This document shows positions 7,251-14,340 of a stretch of 19,054 nucleotides of DNA, piece after piece (the stretch's first letter is position 1; every line of letters starts with the position of its first letter). The stretch is from contig CANPXY010000017.1 of NCBI GenBank assembly GCA_947587115.1, positions 1-19,054 on the forward strand, in the 5' to 3' direction. The translations under genes were made by a program, and so were the position numbers. The DNA comes from an uncultured Bacilli bacterium (GTDB lineage Bacteria > Bacillota_I > Bacilli_A > RF39 > UBA660). The notes beneath the pieces were generated by a model that ran no database searches, had not been told where the DNA came from, and saw only the letters and a program-made list of their open reading frames with translations.

Positions 7251-8348
7251 CTAGGCAGTCTGATAGTTTTCTTTGCAATAAGAAAGAATCGCTTCTTTTT
7301 CGTTTTGAAGATTACCAGTTAATACTAGGTGGACGAGATCTTCATACAAGTTCTTTAGAAAAGGACCTGGCTTTCTGTTCAAGTGCGATAAAATCTCTTC
7401 ACTAGTAACGGCAAGATCACTTCTCGCATGAATGGCAAGATCGTTATAAGCTCTTGTGACTTCTTTCTTATCTATCCCTTTCTGGCTAGCAGCGACGCTA
7501 TTTACGTAGAGACCATAATGATAGAGAACCTCAGGGTCAAGATTATTTAATGGTAGAACGGTTCTAATTTTTTTCATGAGTTCTTTCTCGTTGGTCGTAA
7601 AAGGATAATGTTCCTCTACTTCCAACATCGCCCAGATGCCTACTACATCGTCATAATTATGGACATGATCAAGTCTCGTAAGTTCGAGTTCTTGATCGAG
7701 CCCTAACGCTTTTAAAAGATGGATTCCTTTCTTCACATTCTTGCTGGTAAAGATTTTGTCCAACTCTTGACGCTTGCGTTCATACGATAAGTGTTTCAAA
7801 AGATGTTTGGTCTTTTTAATTGCATCTTCTACTTCCCCACTGAGTGTGAAATCAAGACTCGTGGCAAAGCGAATCGCACGCAAAATACGCAAGGTATCTT
7901 CGGAGAACTTATCATAACTATTTCCTACTGTACGAATGACTTTCTTCTCAATATCTACTTTACCATTCAAAAGATCGAGCACTTTTCCTTCGGCATTCAT
8001 ACAGAGCGTATTGATCGTAAAATCACGGCGTTTCAAGTCTTCAAGCAAATCGTCAATATATTCAATTTCAATCGGTTTACGATTGTTATAGTAAGTTAAC
8101 TCTCTTCGAAAAGTCGTAATTTCAAAACGAACACTTTTGGCTCTGACGGTAATGGAACCATAATCCTCCTGTGGCAAAGCAGCATCTTGAAAAATTGCTT
8201 TGATATCCATTGGGGTCGCATTGGTCGTAATGTCGACATCGTTAGAAGTAATTCCTAATAAATGATCTCTTACGAAACCACCGACAATATAGCCGTGAAA
8301 GCCGTTTTCTTCAATTTTCGTTAATAATTTAAGCGCTGTCTGTAACAT
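7251..8348 (-). CDS. cca: CCA tRNA nucleotidyltransferase
   Basis: A 365-residue class II tRNA nucleotidyltransferase that adds or repairs the 3' CCA of tRNAs. The head domain shows YIVGGFVRDHLLG (about 21-33), the metal-binding DVD (37-39), FRRE, and RRDFTINTLCMN. The neck domain shows SEDTLRILRAIRFA. Length is slightly shorter than Bacillus Cca. Start: ATG at 8348 follows AGGTGA by 5 bases; the GTG at 8357 lies inside that box and is rejected. Whether it is a full CCA-adding enzyme or a partial (A- or CC-adding) one cannot be decided by eye. The stop is TAG. Confidence 0.93.
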   Translation of the reverse strand: MLQTALKLLTKIEENGFHGYIVGGFVRDHLLGITSNDVDITTNATPMDIKAIFQDAALPQEDYGSITVRAKSVRFEITTFRRELTYYNNRKPIEIEYIDDLLEDLKRRDFTINTLCMNAEGKVLDLLNGKVDIEKKVIRTVGNSYDKFSEDTLRILRAIRFATSLDFTLSGEVEDAIKKTKHLLKHLSYERKRQELDKIFTSKNVKKGIHLLKALGLDQELELTRLDHVHNYDDVVGIWAMLEVEEHYPFTTNEKELMKKIRTVLPLNNLDPEVLYHYGLYVNSVAASQKGIDKKEVTRAYNDLAIHARSDLAVTSEEILSHLNRKPGPFLKNLYEDLVHLVLTGNLQNEKEAILSYCKENYQTA

Positions 8349-8365
8349 GTTTTTCACCTATCTTT

Positions 8366-8394
8366 ATTGTATCAAACTTCTTATAAAAAGTCAT
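8366..8394 (-). promoter_or_regulatory. Promoter of cca
   Basis: ATGACT (8394-8389) and TACAAT (8371-8366) on the minus strand are 17 bases apart, just upstream of the cca ribosome binding site. The -10 is good and the -35 is partial (4 of 6). Confidence 0.55.
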
Positions 8395-8444
8395 TATAGT
8401 AACTTCATATTATTTCGACCTTTACTTCCAATTTTAACTTACGA

Positions 8445-8462
8445 GGAAGAAGCAATTCTTCC
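8445..8462. repeat. Short hairpin with GCAA loop between hup and cca
   Basis: GGAAGAA - GCAA - TTCTTCC, a perfect 7-bp stem with a 4-base loop and no T-run. It lies in the 100-base gap between the hup terminator and the cca promoter. Function not known. Confidence 0.4.
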
Positions 8463-8471
8463 CCATTTAAG

Positions 8472-8499
8472 ACAAAGAAAAAAGCCTTGATGGCTTTTT
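8472..8499 (-). terminator. Intrinsic terminator of hup
   Basis: The 8-bp stem AAAAAGCC / GGCTTTTT with a 5-base loop is followed by Ts on the minus strand. The first stem bases overlap the hup TAA stop codon. Confidence 0.88.
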
Positions 8500-8770
8500 A
8501 GTTTACTGCGTCTTTTAATGCAGAACCAGCTTTGAATGAAACAGCGTTTCTTGCAGCGATATGAACTGTAGCACCTGTTTGAGGGTTACGTCCTTCACGA
8601 GCTGCTCTTTTTGAAACTCCGAATGTTCCAAATCCAACTAGTGGTACTTTATCTCCTTTTTTTAATGCTCCTGTGATTGCTTCGAATGTAGCATCGATAG
8701 CTCTTGTAGCATCTGCTTTTGTTAAGCCAGTTTTTGTAGCTACTGCTTCAACTAATTCAACTTTCTTCAT
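8498..8770 (-). CDS. hup: HU family DNA-binding protein
   Basis: A 90-residue nucleoid protein that bends and compacts DNA as a dimer. The sequence has the standard HU layout: helical N-terminus (MKKVELVEAVATKTGLTK) and the HU signature GFGTFGVSKRAAREGRNP at about 46-63. The beta-arm TGATVHIAARNAVSF and a short C-terminal helix follow. Start: the ATG at 8770 gives the exact family N-terminus and is 10 bases after GGAGG. The in-frame ATG at 8788 would place that GGAGG inside the coding region. It is monocistronic with its own promoter, leader hairpin and terminator. Confidence 0.97.
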   Translation of the reverse strand: MKKVELVEAVATKTGLTKADATRAIDATFEAITGALKKGDKVPLVGFGTFGVSKRAAREGRNPQTGATVHIAARNAVSFKAGSALKDAVN

Positions 8771-8795
8771 AATAAATATACCTCCCATATTTTCT

Positions 8796-8814
8796 TAAGC
8801 ATGTGATATGCTTA
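8796..8814. promoter_or_regulatory. Inverted repeat at the hup transcription start
   Basis: TAAGCAT - 5 bases - ATGCTTA, perfect 7-bp arms, begins about where the hup transcript should start, just downstream of the -10. It may be an operator or a 5' stabilising stem-loop of the mRNA. Confidence 0.55.
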
Positions 8815-8821
8815 CATATAT

Positions 8822-8850
8822 AAAATATCATGAATTATTAGTAAAATCAA
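8822..8850 (-). promoter_or_regulatory. Promoter of hup
   Basis: TTGATT (8850-8845) and TATTTT (8827-8822) on the minus strand are separated by 17 bases. The leader to the hup ATG is then about 45 bases long. Confidence 0.6.
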
Positions 8851-8876
8851 CTAGTTTTAGAAAAAAACCATAAATT

Positions 8877-9200
8877 CTATTTGAGTTTTTGATTGATTGA
8901 CTCTAAAAGGCTCACAATGTGTCCAATACTATAAAGAAATAAGGAAAATAAGAACACTCCTGCCCAAGATAATAAAGTCAAACTAATATTGAATTCTGGG
9001 GAAGCACAAATTCCGAAACGATCAACTGTACTGCAGGAAGGAATCATGTTTCCTAATAAAATTCCGCCAATAAAACCTAGGCATAAAACGACGATAGCTA
9101 CAATCTGATAGATATTTAATTTGCGTTTGCCTAAAAAGCGATTACTAAGTTTGGATAAGTGTGGCAATTCTTTGTTTTCACGATCGATCTCTTCAAACAT
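8877..9200 (-). CDS. Small two-helix membrane protein, unknown
   Basis: A 107-residue protein I do not recognise. It has a charged N-terminus (1-28), a membrane helix at about 30-52, a short outside loop with two cysteines (C56 and C65 in PSCSTVDRFGIC), a second helix at about 72-95, and a short basic tail. With both ends inside, the two cysteines would lie outside and might form a disulfide (inference). GGAGGT lies 9 bases before the ATG, and the start overlaps the upstream membrane gene's stop as TAATG, so the pair is translationally coupled. No terminator is obvious after it. Confidence 0.75.
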   Translation of the reverse strand: MFEEIDRENKELPHLSKLSNRFLGKRKLNIYQIVAIVVLCLGFIGGILLGNMIPSCSTVDRFGICASPEFNISLTLLSWAGVFLFSLFLYSIGHIVSLLESINQKLK

Positions 9201-9880
9201 TACTCACTGACCTCCTTTTTAGATTTCTTTTTTGATGCCTTCTCTTTTGATAGCTCTTCTTTTAGGGGTTGTGCTTCTTGCTCAGGAAGTTCTTTTTCAT
9301 CTTGATAAACTTTAAATAAGTATAGATAACGGCTAAAGCCAATAGTAAAGAGGCACTCCAATAAAGATAGCGCAATCGAATCAAAAGTTAAATTGAGAAA
9401 AATCTGGATGATGAGTAGTAGAAAAGAAATTCCTGTAATTCCATAAAAATAATAGTCATTCTTGAGTTTTTCAAAAGGGATTTTGTCAAGATGAAGCGCT
9501 TTCCAAAGCGACGTTCCTTTTAGTAAGACATAGATCATATAGACCAGCAAGAATGCATTAAGGAAAAAATTCACGACGTCTACTAAATGGGCCTGGAAAA
9601 TATTAAAGAGAGAGGCGAGACAGACCAACAGTTGAATGACGATCAATACCACATTGGCAAGAGAGAAATTTCTCTTTCCGACTTTGGTCTTGATCAAGAT
9701 GAGATAAGCCAAGAAGATCAAATAGATCAAATTGTAATTCAGCAACGATCTTACAATGAATCCTAAACCTAATTGGTGACGGATCGCAAAAGATTGCGAC
9801 AATAAAACGATCAATATCAATAGACCGATCAACATACTGGTGATGAGGTTTTCATCATCATACCATTCTTTTTCTTTCAA
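9200..9880 (-). CDS. Polytopic membrane protein, unknown
   Basis: A 226-residue protein with about six hydrophobic segments (near 12-30, 45-63, 75-92, 98-122, 145-166 and 168-190). A cytoplasmic tail (190-226) is strongly charged, ending in a lysine/serine-rich stretch. No catalytic motif is visible and I do not recognise the family. The start is TTG at 9878-9880, 9 bases after GGAG; no ATG fits. It is the first gene of a two-gene operon with the small membrane protein downstream. The charged tail may contact a partner in the cytoplasm (inference). Confidence 0.75.
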   Translation of the reverse strand: MKEKEWYDDENLITSMLIGLLILIVLLSQSFAIRHQLGLGFIVRSLLNYNLIYLIFLAYLILIKTKVGKRNFSLANVVLIVIQLLVCLASLFNIFQAHLVDVVNFFLNAFLLVYMIYVLLKGTSLWKALHLDKIPFEKLKNDYYFYGITGISFLLLIIQIFLNLTFDSIALSLLECLFTIGFSRYLYLFKVYQDEKELPEQEAQPLKEELSKEKASKKKSKKEVSE

Positions 9881-9926
9881 AGTTATCAGCTCCTTATTTG
9901 TAATATTATTGTATCACGAACCAAGC

Positions 9927-9957
9927 AAAAATAAAAGAAAAAGGCATCATCATGCCC
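9927..9957 (-). terminator. Intrinsic terminator of trpS
   Basis: GGCAT - 4 bases - ATGCC, followed on the minus strand by a long T-rich run, 6 bases after the trpS stop codon. Confidence 0.8.
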
Positions 9958-9962
9958 TATTT

Positions 9963-10952
9963 CTATTTGTAAAGTCCCATTTTAACTTTCATTTCGTTGA
10001 ATTTTTGGAGTGCGATGGCTCTCGTTTCTTTGGCAGCTTCCTCTAATATTTGATCAAGTTCATTACTGCCAAGTAATTCATAGTACCGCTTTTGAATCTT
10101 ACCCAACTCTTCAACGACAACGTCGGCAACATAGCGTTTGAACTCCCCATAATTTTTGCCTTCAAACTTTTCTTCCAAAGAAGGAATGGTCTCATCGGTA
10201 AGAGAGATCACAATGTTCATCAAATTTGAAATTCCGGGTTTATTTTTCTCGTCATATTTGATTTTCATCTCGCTGTCGGTCGTAGCTCCCATGATCTTCT
10301 TTTCAATCTCTTCTTTGGTATCTAGTATCTTGATCACGGAACGAGGATTCGTACTTGATTTACTCATCTTCTTGGTCGGATCAAGTAAATCCATGATCTT
10401 GGTTCCGCTATCTGAGATATAGGGCTCTGGCATCTTGAAAGTCTCACCGAATTTTTTATTGAAACGTTCAGCAATATTACGAGCTAATTCAACGTGTTGT
10501 TTTTGATCGATTCCAACTGGTACATAGTCAGCATCATAAATCAAAATGTCGGCCGCCATCAAGACTGGATACGTAAATAATCCCGCAGAAAAGTTGACGT
10601 TCTTGCTACTCTTATCTTTAAATTGCGTCATGCGTGAAAGTTCTCCAAAGGGAGTTGTGCATTCCAATAACCATGAGACACTCGCATGGTATGGATTATC
10701 AGACTGCAAAAAGATCACATTCTTCTTCGGATCGATTCCACAAGCAATGTATAGCGCAATTAAACTGCGAATATTTTCATGTAATTCCTTTGGATCTTGT
10801 GGCACCGTAATTGCGTGCATATCTGCGACAAATAAATAGGATTTTTTGACGACATCCTGTAGTCTTACCATCTGTTTAACTGCTCCAATATAATTTCCTA
10901 GAGTAATCACACCTGATGGTTGAATTCCGGTCAATATTGTTTTATCTTGCAT
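9963..10952 (-). CDS. trpS: Tryptophanyl-tRNA synthetase
   Basis: A 329-residue class I synthetase that charges tRNA-Trp. The HIGH-equivalent loop is PSGVITLGNY (12-21). Family text includes MHAITVPQDP, MTQFKDKS, TYPVLMAADIL and VPVGIDQKQHVELARNIAERF. KMSKS is at 195-199. Length matches Bacillus TrpS (330). Start: ATG at 10952 gives the family N-terminus (TILTGIQPSG) and has GGGAAGTG upstream; the longer frame to 10982 has no ribosome site. The 64-base gap to the upstream gene is too short for a T-box leader. A weak promoter is possible there, but read-through from the accessory operon cannot be excluded because no terminator lies between. Confidence 0.97.
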   Translation of the reverse strand: MQDKTILTGIQPSGVITLGNYIGAVKQMVRLQDVVKKSYLFVADMHAITVPQDPKELHENIRSLIALYIACGIDPKKNVIFLQSDNPYHASVSWLLECTTPFGELSRMTQFKDKSSKNVNFSAGLFTYPVLMAADILIYDADYVPVGIDQKQHVELARNIAERFNKKFGETFKMPEPYISDSGTKIMDLLDPTKKMSKSSTNPRSVIKILDTKEEIEKKIMGATTDSEMKIKYDEKNKPGISNLMNIVISLTDETIPSLEEKFEGKNYGEFKRYVADVVVEELGKIQKRYYELLGSNELDQILEEAAKETRAIALQKFNEMKVKMGLYK

Positions 10953-10991
10953 ATTTTCACTTCCCATGTCTTTTTTATTCATTCTATTCTT

Positions 10992-11020
10992 ATGTTACTC
11001 TTTTTTATTATGTTTTTCAA
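10992..11020 (-). promoter_or_regulatory. Possible weak promoter of trpS
   Basis: TTGAAA (11020-11015) and TAACAT (10997-10992), 17 bases apart on the minus strand. The -35 overlaps the stop codon of the upstream gene. The -10 matches only 4 of 6. Confidence 0.35.
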
Positions 11021-11607
11021 CTATTTTGTTTTTCTTTTCGTACACAAACACACCATTTTCCAATAGGAGTATTCATAAAATTTTCTAATTGCTCTTTCGT
11101 CTGCCAACGGGGTATCTTTTCGAGAGGATCAAAGACAAGAATCTTTTGGTCAAGAATATCTCCTAGCAAAACAGCGTGTAAAAACTTCCCTCTCTGTCCC
11201 GCTAAAATTACCAAATTTCCTTCTTTTAATTCTTTCTCCAACAACTGACTATCAAGCGCAACTCCCGTTTGAACTTCCACCCCATATTGGCTGGCCATCT
11301 TTAAAAATGAACAATATTCTGTAACAGCACTAGAATATGTATAATCTTCTAAAAAATGATTTTGATTATGAAAGAATTGCTCTTCAGAGTGAATGATTTT
11401 GGTTTTTAATCCATTTTTGGCAAAATGCCATGCAACCGCAGAAAGTGGTGTACCGGTCATATACTTAGATCGATAAGAACGGTCATACTTTTTCTCCCAA
11501 ACCCAAGTAGCTTTTGGTATGAAATCATAATATTCCAAAACCATCAACATACATGCAATTGCACAAGTGTCTCTTCTCTGCTGATATAAACGAATCTCTT
11601 TTGTCAT
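11017..11607 (-). CDS. C39-like papain-fold cysteine peptidase
   Basis: A 196-residue protein with the layout of the peptidase C39-like superfamily. A glutamine just before the nucleophile (YQQRRDTCAIACML, Q9/Q10 and C15), a late histidine (LHAVLLGD, H144) and an aspartate (VFDPL, D160) give a plausible Q-C-H-D set. It has no signal peptide or membrane helix, so it is cytoplasmic. It is not fused to an ABC exporter, so a bacteriocin leader role is not supported. Substrate unknown; it could be a peptidase, a transglutaminase-like enzyme or a deamidase. GGAG lies 6 bases before the ATG, and the gene follows the GNAT gene by 14 bases as the last member of the attenuator-controlled operon. Confidence 0.7.
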   Translation of the reverse strand: MTKEIRLYQQRRDTCAIACMLMVLEYYDFIPKATWVWEKKYDRSYRSKYMTGTPLSAVAWHFAKNGLKTKIIHSEEQFFHNQNHFLEDYTYSSAVTEYCSFLKMASQYGVEVQTGVALDSQLLEKELKEGNLVILAGQRGKFLHAVLLGDILDQKILVFDPLEKIPRWQTKEQLENFMNTPIGKWCVCVRKEKQNS

Positions 11608-11621
11608 AAACTGCTCCTGTT

Positions 11622-12200
11622 TTATTTAAGAACTTTTTGTTTATCTTTATATTGCTTGGCACCGATCTTGAGGCCTTCTTCTACATCGATCCAATATCTT
11701 AGGGTTATGCTGCCATCGGATGAATCAAAAAACTCGTTTTCTAGTATGCCGCCGTAATGTTGAATGGTCTTACTGGAACCAACATTATCTTTTTTACAAG
11801 TCAATAAAACTTTATCTAACCCCTGCTCTTTACAGAATTGAAGTGCACAATATAATTGATAAGTATTATACCCTTTTTTCCTTTCAGTTGGACGTACACT
11901 ATAGCCAATATTTCCACCATGTTGTAATAAAGCTTTGTTGAGACCAAGACGAATATTAACCATACCTAATATTCTGTTGTCGCTTTCTCGTATCAGCATA
12001 AATGTTTCAGCAGGCACACGGTCTTCGGTAGCTTTACGATCTTGTTCTAATTTTTGGAGCCACTCATCATAATGCTGCATATATCTATGTAGTCCTCCAG
12101 TTCCATTGATATTAGAATTATAGTCATTAAATTCTTGTATATATTCATATGCCGCTTCTTCATATTCTTTCGTTGGCTTTATAAATTTTAATTTTTCCAT
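11622..12200 (-). CDS. GNAT acetyltransferase (COG3981-like)
   Basis: A 192-residue GCN5-related N-acetyltransferase. The acetyl-CoA pyrophosphate loop is GYSVRPTERKKGYNTYQ (about 99-115), and the beta-5 region reads VLLTCKKDNVGSSKTIQHYGGILENEF. This resembles the predicted acetyltransferase family COG3981. The usual small residue after GY in the loop is replaced by asparagine (N112). The substrate is unknown. Start: the ATG at 12200 is 9 bases after AAAGGAG; the TTG at 12209 lies against that box. It lies 17 bases downstream of the fusion gene and 14 upstream of the C39-like gene, so it is in their operon. Confidence 0.82.
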   Translation of the reverse strand: MEKLKFIKPTKEYEEAAYEYIQEFNDYNSNINGTGGLHRYMQHYDEWLQKLEQDRKATEDRVPAETFMLIRESDNRILGMVNIRLGLNKALLQHGGNIGYSVRPTERKKGYNTYQLYCALQFCKEQGLDKVLLTCKKDNVGSSKTIQHYGGILENEFFDSSDGSITLRYWIDVEEGLKIGAKQYKDKQKVLK

Positions 12201-12217
12201 GCCTTTCAACTCCTTTG

Positions 12218-14131
12218 TTAAAATGTTTTCGTAACTTCAAAAACTTCAAATATCACTTTTGTATCTTCATTAAAATTTGAATCTATTTTTTGGAAATAGT
12301 CCTTATGGATCTTTTGCCATTCTTGTAGTGACTTGTTTTCCCCTTCTAACTTTGCTAAATCCCAAGTGATATTTTTAAAGGGGCGTATTTTAATCTCTTT
12401 CGTCTTGATAATAGCAACACTCTGATTCTTAGCATCTGTCAATACTGAAAGATCACCTTTTTGAGGAACACGATCCATTCCATATAAAGATGTAGTCGTC
12501 GTTTTTTTACCATCACAGACAAGCTTTACTAACTTATCAATATCCATTCCGAATGTCCATCGATCCATTTGATTTAAAAAGACCAAAATATTTTCTTCGT
12601 GTCCTAAAGTATCCTTTCCCAGGTATTCATATATTTTTTCAAAATGACATTTTTGATAACACTTGATGGCTCTTTCATTTTTGGCAAATGGCCTTAGTAT
12701 AATAGCATCCGCACCATATTTTTTATACAGCATATCATTGATACTATTTATGATCTTCTGACCTATTCCTTTGTTTAAATATTCACTTTCCCCAATAAAT
12801 AGATCATACTCATAAATGTTTTTATACTGATGCAATAAGGGAACAGCAAGATCACCATCAAACGAATAAATCTGAACAAGCCCAATATCTTGCTGATTTG
12901 ATTGAATTATATACAAATCTTGCTTTTTTTCTTTTAATTTTGACTTGTATTTATTCACTATTTCATCATAAGTTAATCTTCTTTGCTCAAACCATTCGTA
13001 AACAAATGGATTTTGACACCAAGTATATAATTTTTTATAATCCTCTTTACTATTACGTAGTTTTCTTAAATGTATATCTAAATTATTGATGGAATTATTA
13101 AACTCTTTAAATGAAAGATTTGGCTCTATCTTATAAAACTCTGTGATCGGTCTTGCAATACCTCCTGAAAGTTTTACATAATACTTATTGATTTTCTTTA
13201 GAGCCTCTCTTTCATTTTCGTATTCATATATACCTATTTTGTACCAATTGGGATGTTCAATATGATATACTTTGTTATCAAGGTAACATAATATAAAGCA
13301 GTGCATATGTTCCTCTTCTTCTAATTGATTAAAGTCGTTTGGTTCATAAATTCTTGTGGCAAACATTTTGTTGGGAACATTTATTTTATTCAACAAATAA
13401 TGCATGAGGTATACTTGCTCAATACAGGTTCCGATACCATAGTTTAATATCTGTTCAATAGATAATGTTTTATAGAGTTTTCTAAAACCTTTCATATTTC
13501 CGATATGGATTTCATTATGTATATCTAACCATCCATATCTGATATTATTTTTCATAAAGGTCAAAACATCATCGATTGTTTTAACTCTAGATGTATTAGG
13601 TAATACTTTATCGGTTTTAATTCTAACAATGACACCATCTACCATATGATCAAATTTTTTCCAAGTGGTCTCTTTATATATTTCAAAACCAACATCTAAA
13701 AATGTATTTAATGCATTTTCTCGGTCTTTTTCGAAAGTATCATAAAGATAATCTACTCCATTTTGATGTGCTTCTTTTATCAAGAGACGAAGTGCGTCTT
13801 TAGCGTATCCTTTGCCTCGATATTTACTTTCAATGACAATCCCGCATTCATAAATGTTGTCTTCTTGATTATATTGATAATCGACATAACCGACAAATTC
13901 ATTCATCGTACCATCTTTGATATAGGCAAAGTATTTATTTTCTCTGATTCTCTTGTCGTAAGTTTCCTGCCACTTTTCTTGAGGGAAGTCTATACAACCA
14001 GTTTCATAATGATAGCCTTCGTAAGTTACATCATATCCTTTATTATAACTCATTGTATCAGGATCACTATTAAGTTTTTGTTCGTAAGAATATTCTTCTA
14101 ATTTAGGTTTAACTAATTCTATATTTTTCAT
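12218..14131 (-). CDS. Four-domain fusion: GNAT, transglutaminase-like, GNAT, ASCH
   Basis: A 637-residue cytoplasmic protein with no signal peptide. Domain 1 (about 1-160) is a GNAT with the acetyl-CoA loop SKYRGKGYAKDALRLL at 102-117. Domain 2 (about 180-325) looks like a transglutaminase/papain fold: nucleophile-type C236 in YGIGTCIEQVYL, H277 in EHMHCFIL, and a following acidic position (D285). Domain 3 (about 350-520) is an AAC(6')-type GNAT with WCQNPFVYEWF, the loop NKGIGQKI and NERAIKCYQKCHFEKI. Domain 4 (about 525-637) is an ASCH domain with DGKKTTTTSLY and LEGENKSLQEWQKIHKDYF. The start codon overlaps the 62-codon gene by 23 bases; its own ribosome site is weak, suggesting coupling. 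I infer modification or detoxification of a small molecule or nucleotide-like compound; the substrate is unknown. Confidence 0.8.
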   Translation of the reverse strand: MKNIELVKPKLEEYSYEQKLNSDPDTMSYNKGYDVTYEGYHYETGCIDFPQEKWQETYDKRIRENKYFAYIKDGTMNEFVGYVDYQYNQEDNIYECGIVIESKYRGKGYAKDALRLLIKEAHQNGVDYLYDTFEKDRENALNTFLDVGFEIYKETTWKKFDHMVDGVIVRIKTDKVLPNTSRVKTIDDVLTFMKNNIRYGWLDIHNEIHIGNMKGFRKLYKTLSIEQILNYGIGTCIEQVYLMHYLLNKINVPNKMFATRIYEPNDFNQLEEEEHMHCFILCYLDNKVYHIEHPNWYKIGIYEYENEREALKKINKYYVKLSGGIARPITEFYKIEPNLSFKEFNNSINNLDIHLRKLRNSKEDYKKLYTWCQNPFVYEWFEQRRLTYDEIVNKYKSKLKEKKQDLYIIQSNQQDIGLVQIYSFDGDLAVPLLHQYKNIYEYDLFIGESEYLNKGIGQKIINSINDMLYKKYGADAIILRPFAKNERAIKCYQKCHFEKIYEYLGKDTLGHEENILVFLNQMDRWTFGMDIDKLVKLVCDGKKTTTTSLYGMDRVPQKGDLSVLTDAKNQSVAIIKTKEIKIRPFKNITWDLAKLEGENKSLQEWQKIHKDYFQKIDSNFNEDTKVIFEVFEVTKTF

Positions 14132-14297
14132 TATACTCTTGTATTTTCCACTGACCAGGGATCAATTCTTCTAATTTCATTGTTTCTTTTGGATCAATAT
14201 TCTTACTACTTTTTTGGTTTACTCTTATTTCTACTCTTTTGGTATGATTTTTGATAGCAAGAGTTTCTCTATCATTCATATTTAATTTTATAATCAT
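14109..14297 (-). CDS. Hypothetical 62-residue protein, first gene after the attenuator
   Basis: A 62-residue hydrophilic, charged protein starting MIIKLNMNDRETL. I do not recognise it. It has alternating hydrophobic/charged stretches that look like beta strands (about 1-30) and a short acidic-to-aromatic tail (KLEELIPGQWKIQEY). Start: ATG at 14297 is 6 bases after GGAG; the ATGs at 14315/14312 have no such site. The 3' end overlaps the start of the 637-residue fusion by 23 bases. It begins directly after the terminator of the leader region, so it would be made only when that terminator is bypassed. Confidence 0.65.
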   Translation of the reverse strand: MIIKLNMNDRETLAIKNHTKRVEIRVNQKSSKNIDPKETMKLEELIPGQWKIQEYNEKYRIS

Positions 14298-14313
14298 TTT
14301 CTTCTCCTTCATC

Positions 14314-14340
14314 AAAAAAATTCTGCATAATGCAGAATTT
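14314..14340 (-). terminator. Attenuator terminator in front of the fusion operon
   Basis: AAATTCTGCA and TGCAGAATTT form a perfect 10-bp stem with a 3-base loop, followed by seven Ts on the minus strand. It lies after a short leader ORF and 16 bases before the first structural gene of the operon, so it is a conditional rather than an end-of-gene terminator. Its left arm can instead pair with the leader ORF. Confidence 0.88.

Noticed and set aside
8349..8357. GTG start for cca three codons upstream
   Set aside because: The GTG is part of the AGGTGA ribosome binding site of the ATG at 8348.
10953..11016. Possible T-box leader for trpS
   Set aside because: The gap is only 64 bases and lacks the T-box consensus and a terminator, so a T-box does not fit.
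11017..11607. Bacteriocin-processing C39 protease domain of an exporter
   Set aside because: The protein is free-standing, without membrane or ATPase domains, and no double-glycine leader precursor gene is seen nearby.
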